Shown here: piece by piece, positions 61,940-64,000 of the stretch
Position numbering within the stretch: the first letter of the stretch is position 1
Layout of the letters: the number at the start of each line of letters is the position of its first letter
Program-made: the position numbers and the translations under genes
Notes under the pieces: generated by a model
Database searches by the model: none
Told to the model about the DNA's origin: nothing
The model's input: the letters and a program-made list of their open reading frames with translations, nothing else
Assembly: GCF_002022415.1 (NCBI RefSeq)
Contig: NZ_MUBG01000001.1
Coordinates: forward strand, 806,001 to 870,000
DNA from: Bartonella sp. WD12.1
GTDB taxonomy: Bacteria > Pseudomonadota > Alphaproteobacteria > Rhizobiales > Rhizobiaceae
Length of the DNA: 64,000 nucleotides
Direction: 5' to 3'

Positions 61940-62161
61940 TATACAAACTCCAAAATTTTAAATTACTTCATTATAGTAAAAGATGATAAAAACATATAGC
62001 TATGTTCATCATAAAGGAAAAAAGCTGTGTCTTTACTCCTTTTTCCAAAAGAATTTACACTCTTCTTTCCCATTATAATAATGGAACACATTGTAATTTC
62101 AAAGAAAAGATCTTATTTCACATAATAGTGTAAAATTTTTGTTCATACGCCAAGGATCAGC

Positions 62162-64000
62162 ATGTCTCACCAAAAATATATTTCTATTCGCGGCGCACGT
62201 GAACATAACCTTAAAAACATCGACCTTGACCTTCCTCGTAATAAATTAATTATTATAACAGGGCTTTCTGGCTCAGGGAAATCATCCTTAGCTTTTGATA
62301 CAATTTACGCCGAGGGTCAACGTCGTTATGTTGAAAGCCTTTCTGCCTATGCGCGCCAGTTTTTGGAAATGATGCAAAAGCCAGATGTTGATCAAATAGA
62401 CGGTCTGTCTCCTGCTATCTCCATTGAACAAAAAACCACTAGCCGTAATCCTCGTTCAACAGTTGGTACTGTAACTGAAATTTACGATTATATGCGCCTT
62501 CTCTTTGCTCGTATCGGTATCCCTTATTCACCTGCTACAGGCCTTCCTATTGAAAATCAAACAATCAGCCAAATGGTTGACCAAATTATGGCCTTACCAG
62601 AGGGTACGCGGATTTTTATTATGGCGCCTTTAGTGCGAGGAAGAAAAGGCGAATATAAAAAAGAGCTAGCAGAACTTTTAAGAAAAGGATTTCAACGTGC
62701 CAAGGTTGATGGCAAATTCTATGAAATTCCTGATATTCCTCCGCTTAATAAAAAATATAAACACGACATAGACGTAGTGATAGATCGCCTTGTTGTGCGT
62801 CACGACATTACTTCTCGTTTGGCTGATAGTATAGAAACCTGTCTACAGCTTGCAAATGGACTTGCGATTGCTGAAATGGCAGATCAACCTTTAACAATAA
62901 AGGAAACCTCAAAGGAATCTGCTAATAAATCAAAAAATGAAACACATAAACGACTCATTTTTTCAGAAAAATTTGCCTGCCCTATATCTGGATTCTCTAT
63001 TCCTGAAATCGAGCCACGTCTTTTTTCATTCAACAACCCTTTTGGTGCTTGTCCCACTTGTGATGGGCTTGGCATTCAAAAAGCAATCGACCCAGCAAAA
63101 ATTGTGCCTAATGAAAACCTTACTTTAAAATCTGGAGCCATTGCCCCTTGGTTTAAATCACCCTCACCTTACCATAACCAAATATTAAAAGCGTTAGGCA
63201 AAGCCTATGCATTTAAACTCACAGATAAATGGTGTGAACTGTCAAGTGAAGCCCAGCGTGCTATTTTATACGGTACAAAAACAAAAGAAATCCCCCTTAT
63301 CCATGAAGATGAAGGCTACTCTAACACAACAACCCAATATTTTGAAGGCGTTATTCCAAATATGGAACGGCGATGGAAAGAAACCGATTCTGCTGGTTCA
63401 TATAAAGAAATTGAATATTACATGTCTTCTTCACCTTGCCGAGCTTGTAATGGTTATCGGTTAAAACCAGAAGCACTCTGTGTTAAAATTCATGAAATGC
63501 ACATTGGGCAAGTATCAGAACTCTCTATCCTAAAAGCAAATGATTGGTTTGCTAATATTGATCAATATCTTAATAAAAAACAACGTAATATTGCAGCACG
63601 TATTTTAAAAGAAATTCGTAAACGTTTAGAATTTTTAAATCATGTGGGACTTGAATATCTTACCTTATCTCGAAATTCAGGAACACTTTCAGGTGGAGAA
63701 AGTCAACGTATTCGGCTAGCATCTCAAATTGGTTCTGGTCTCACAGGTGTTCTTTATGTTTTAGATGAACCGTCTATTGGCTTACACCAACGCGATAATG
63801 GACTCCTTCTACAAACGCTGTGCCATTTACGTGATCTTGGCAATACAGTTATCGTTGTTGAACATGATGAAGATGCCATTCTTACCGCAGATTATGTAGT
63901 GGATATTGGCCCTGCTGCAGGTGTTCACGGTGGAAAAGTTATTGCTCAAGGTACACCGCAGGAAATTATGAACAATCCATCCTCGCTTACAGGCCAATAT
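62162..64000 (+). CDS. uvrA: UvrABC excinuclease subunit A, 5' part (runs off the window)
   Basis: The first 613 codons are present, of about 970 expected; the frame is open to the end of the window. UvrA finds bulky DNA lesions and loads UvrB. The first ABC half begins [16 protein letters not shown] with Walker [10 protein letters not shown] (34-42) and [19 protein letters not shown] (about 49-67). The first zinc-finger region has CPIS (Cys273, Ser276) and CPTC (Cys297, Cys300), so one of the four usual cysteines is Ser. The LSGGESQRI signature lies near residue 510 and the Walker [11 protein letters not shown] near 530. The second ATPase half lies beyond the window. Confidence 0.96.
   Translation, partial: MSHQKYISIRGAREHNLKNIDLDLPRNKLIIITGLSGSGKSSLAFDTIYAEGQRRYVESLSAYARQFLEMMQKPDVDQIDGLSPAISIEQKTTSRNPRSTVGTVTEIYDYMRLLFARIGIPYSPATGLPIENQTISQMVDQIMALPEGTRIFIMAPLVRGRKGEYKKELAELLRKGFQRAKVDGKFYEIPDIPPLNKKYKHDIDVVIDRLVVRHDITSRLADSIETCLQLANGLAIAEMADQPLTIKETSKESANKSKNETHKRLIFSEKFACPISGFSIPEIEPRLFSFNNPFGACPTCDGLGIQKAIDPAKIVPNENLTLKSGAIAPWFKSPSPYHNQILKALGKAYAFKLTDKWCELSSEAQRAILYGTKTKEIPLIHEDEGYSNTTTQYFEGVIPNMERRWKETDSAGSYKEIEYYMSSSPCRACNGYRLKPEALCVKIHEMHIGQVSELSILKANDWFANIDQYLNKKQRNIAARILKEIRKRLEFLNHVGLEYLTLSRNSGTLSGGESQRIRLASQIGSGLTGVLYVLDEPSIGLHQRDNGLLLQTLCHLRDLGNTVIVVEHDEDAILTADYVVDIGPAAGVHGGKVIAQGTPQEIMNNPSSLTGQY

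Noticed and set aside
61940-62161. SOS box between ssb and uvrA
   Set aside because: Single GTTC or GAAC half-sites occur, but no GTTC-N7-GTTC direct repeat, the alphaproteobacterial LexA site, could be found.
1-64000. CRISPR arrays, rRNA genes and intact insertion sequences
   Set aside because: No regularly spaced repeats, rRNA signatures or transposase frames with flanking inverted repeats were seen on reading through the window.

Overview
The window looks like a chromosomal segment of an AT-rich, genome-reduced alphaproteobacterium of the Hyphomicrobiales (Rhizobiales), most probably a Bartonella. Reasons: rhizobial gene neighbourhoods (purC-purS-purQ-purL-bolA-grxD; aspS / rnd / ppx-ppk; glmU-glmS-recG; erpA / dgt-argS-SPOR; ssb / gyrA-coaD-cyclophilins-tgt) carried by very AT-rich DNA, with long, gene-poor spacers containing what look like decayed genes. 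The genus is an inference from sequence character and synteny, not from a database match.

Layout. 0.4-3.7 kb: a flavin-reductase-like gene divergent from rpe, purB and a small RBBP9-type hydrolase. 4.0-9.0 kb: de novo purine genes purC, purS, purQ (broken by a one-base frameshift) and purL, followed by bolA and the CGFS glutaredoxin grxD. 9.1-20 kb: a Bcr/CflA-type drug exporter, parC, aspS, rnd, and the polyphosphate pair ppx/ppk. 20-33.5 kb: a zinc-finger protein, an FAD monooxygenase, dnaE, recG, glmS, glmU, a CcdA-like membrane protein, a secreted protein of unknown role and an A-type Fe-S carrier. 33.6-43.5 kb: dgt, argS, a SPOR-domain envelope protein (also frameshifted), ilvE, glpX and hom. 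43.5-52 kb is the accessory stretch: tRNA-Glu(TTC), about 1.3 kb of gene debris, a 1660-residue single-chain Type ISP-like restriction-modification enzyme, more debris, and an unrecognised 212-residue protein with a strong ribosome binding site. 52.3-64 kb: icd, tgt, two adjacent cyclophilins, coaD, gyrA, ssb and the 5' part of uvrA, which runs off the window.

How the genes fit together. The core is housekeeping: purine synthesis, cell-wall precursor supply (glmS/glmU), DNA replication, topology and repair (dnaE, gyrA, parC, recG, ssb, uvrA), tRNA charging (aspS, argS) and central metabolism (rpe, icd, glpX). The main points to check are the two one-base frameshifts, both at T runs that form -1-slippage-type heptamers; the Type ISP-like enzyme beside tRNA-Glu; the orphan 212-residue protein; a hairpin-rich spacer after icd that may encode a small RNA; and natural alanine at the quinolone-determining serine position of both GyrA and ParC. 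I found no CRISPR array, no intact insertion sequence, no rRNA and no intact integrase.
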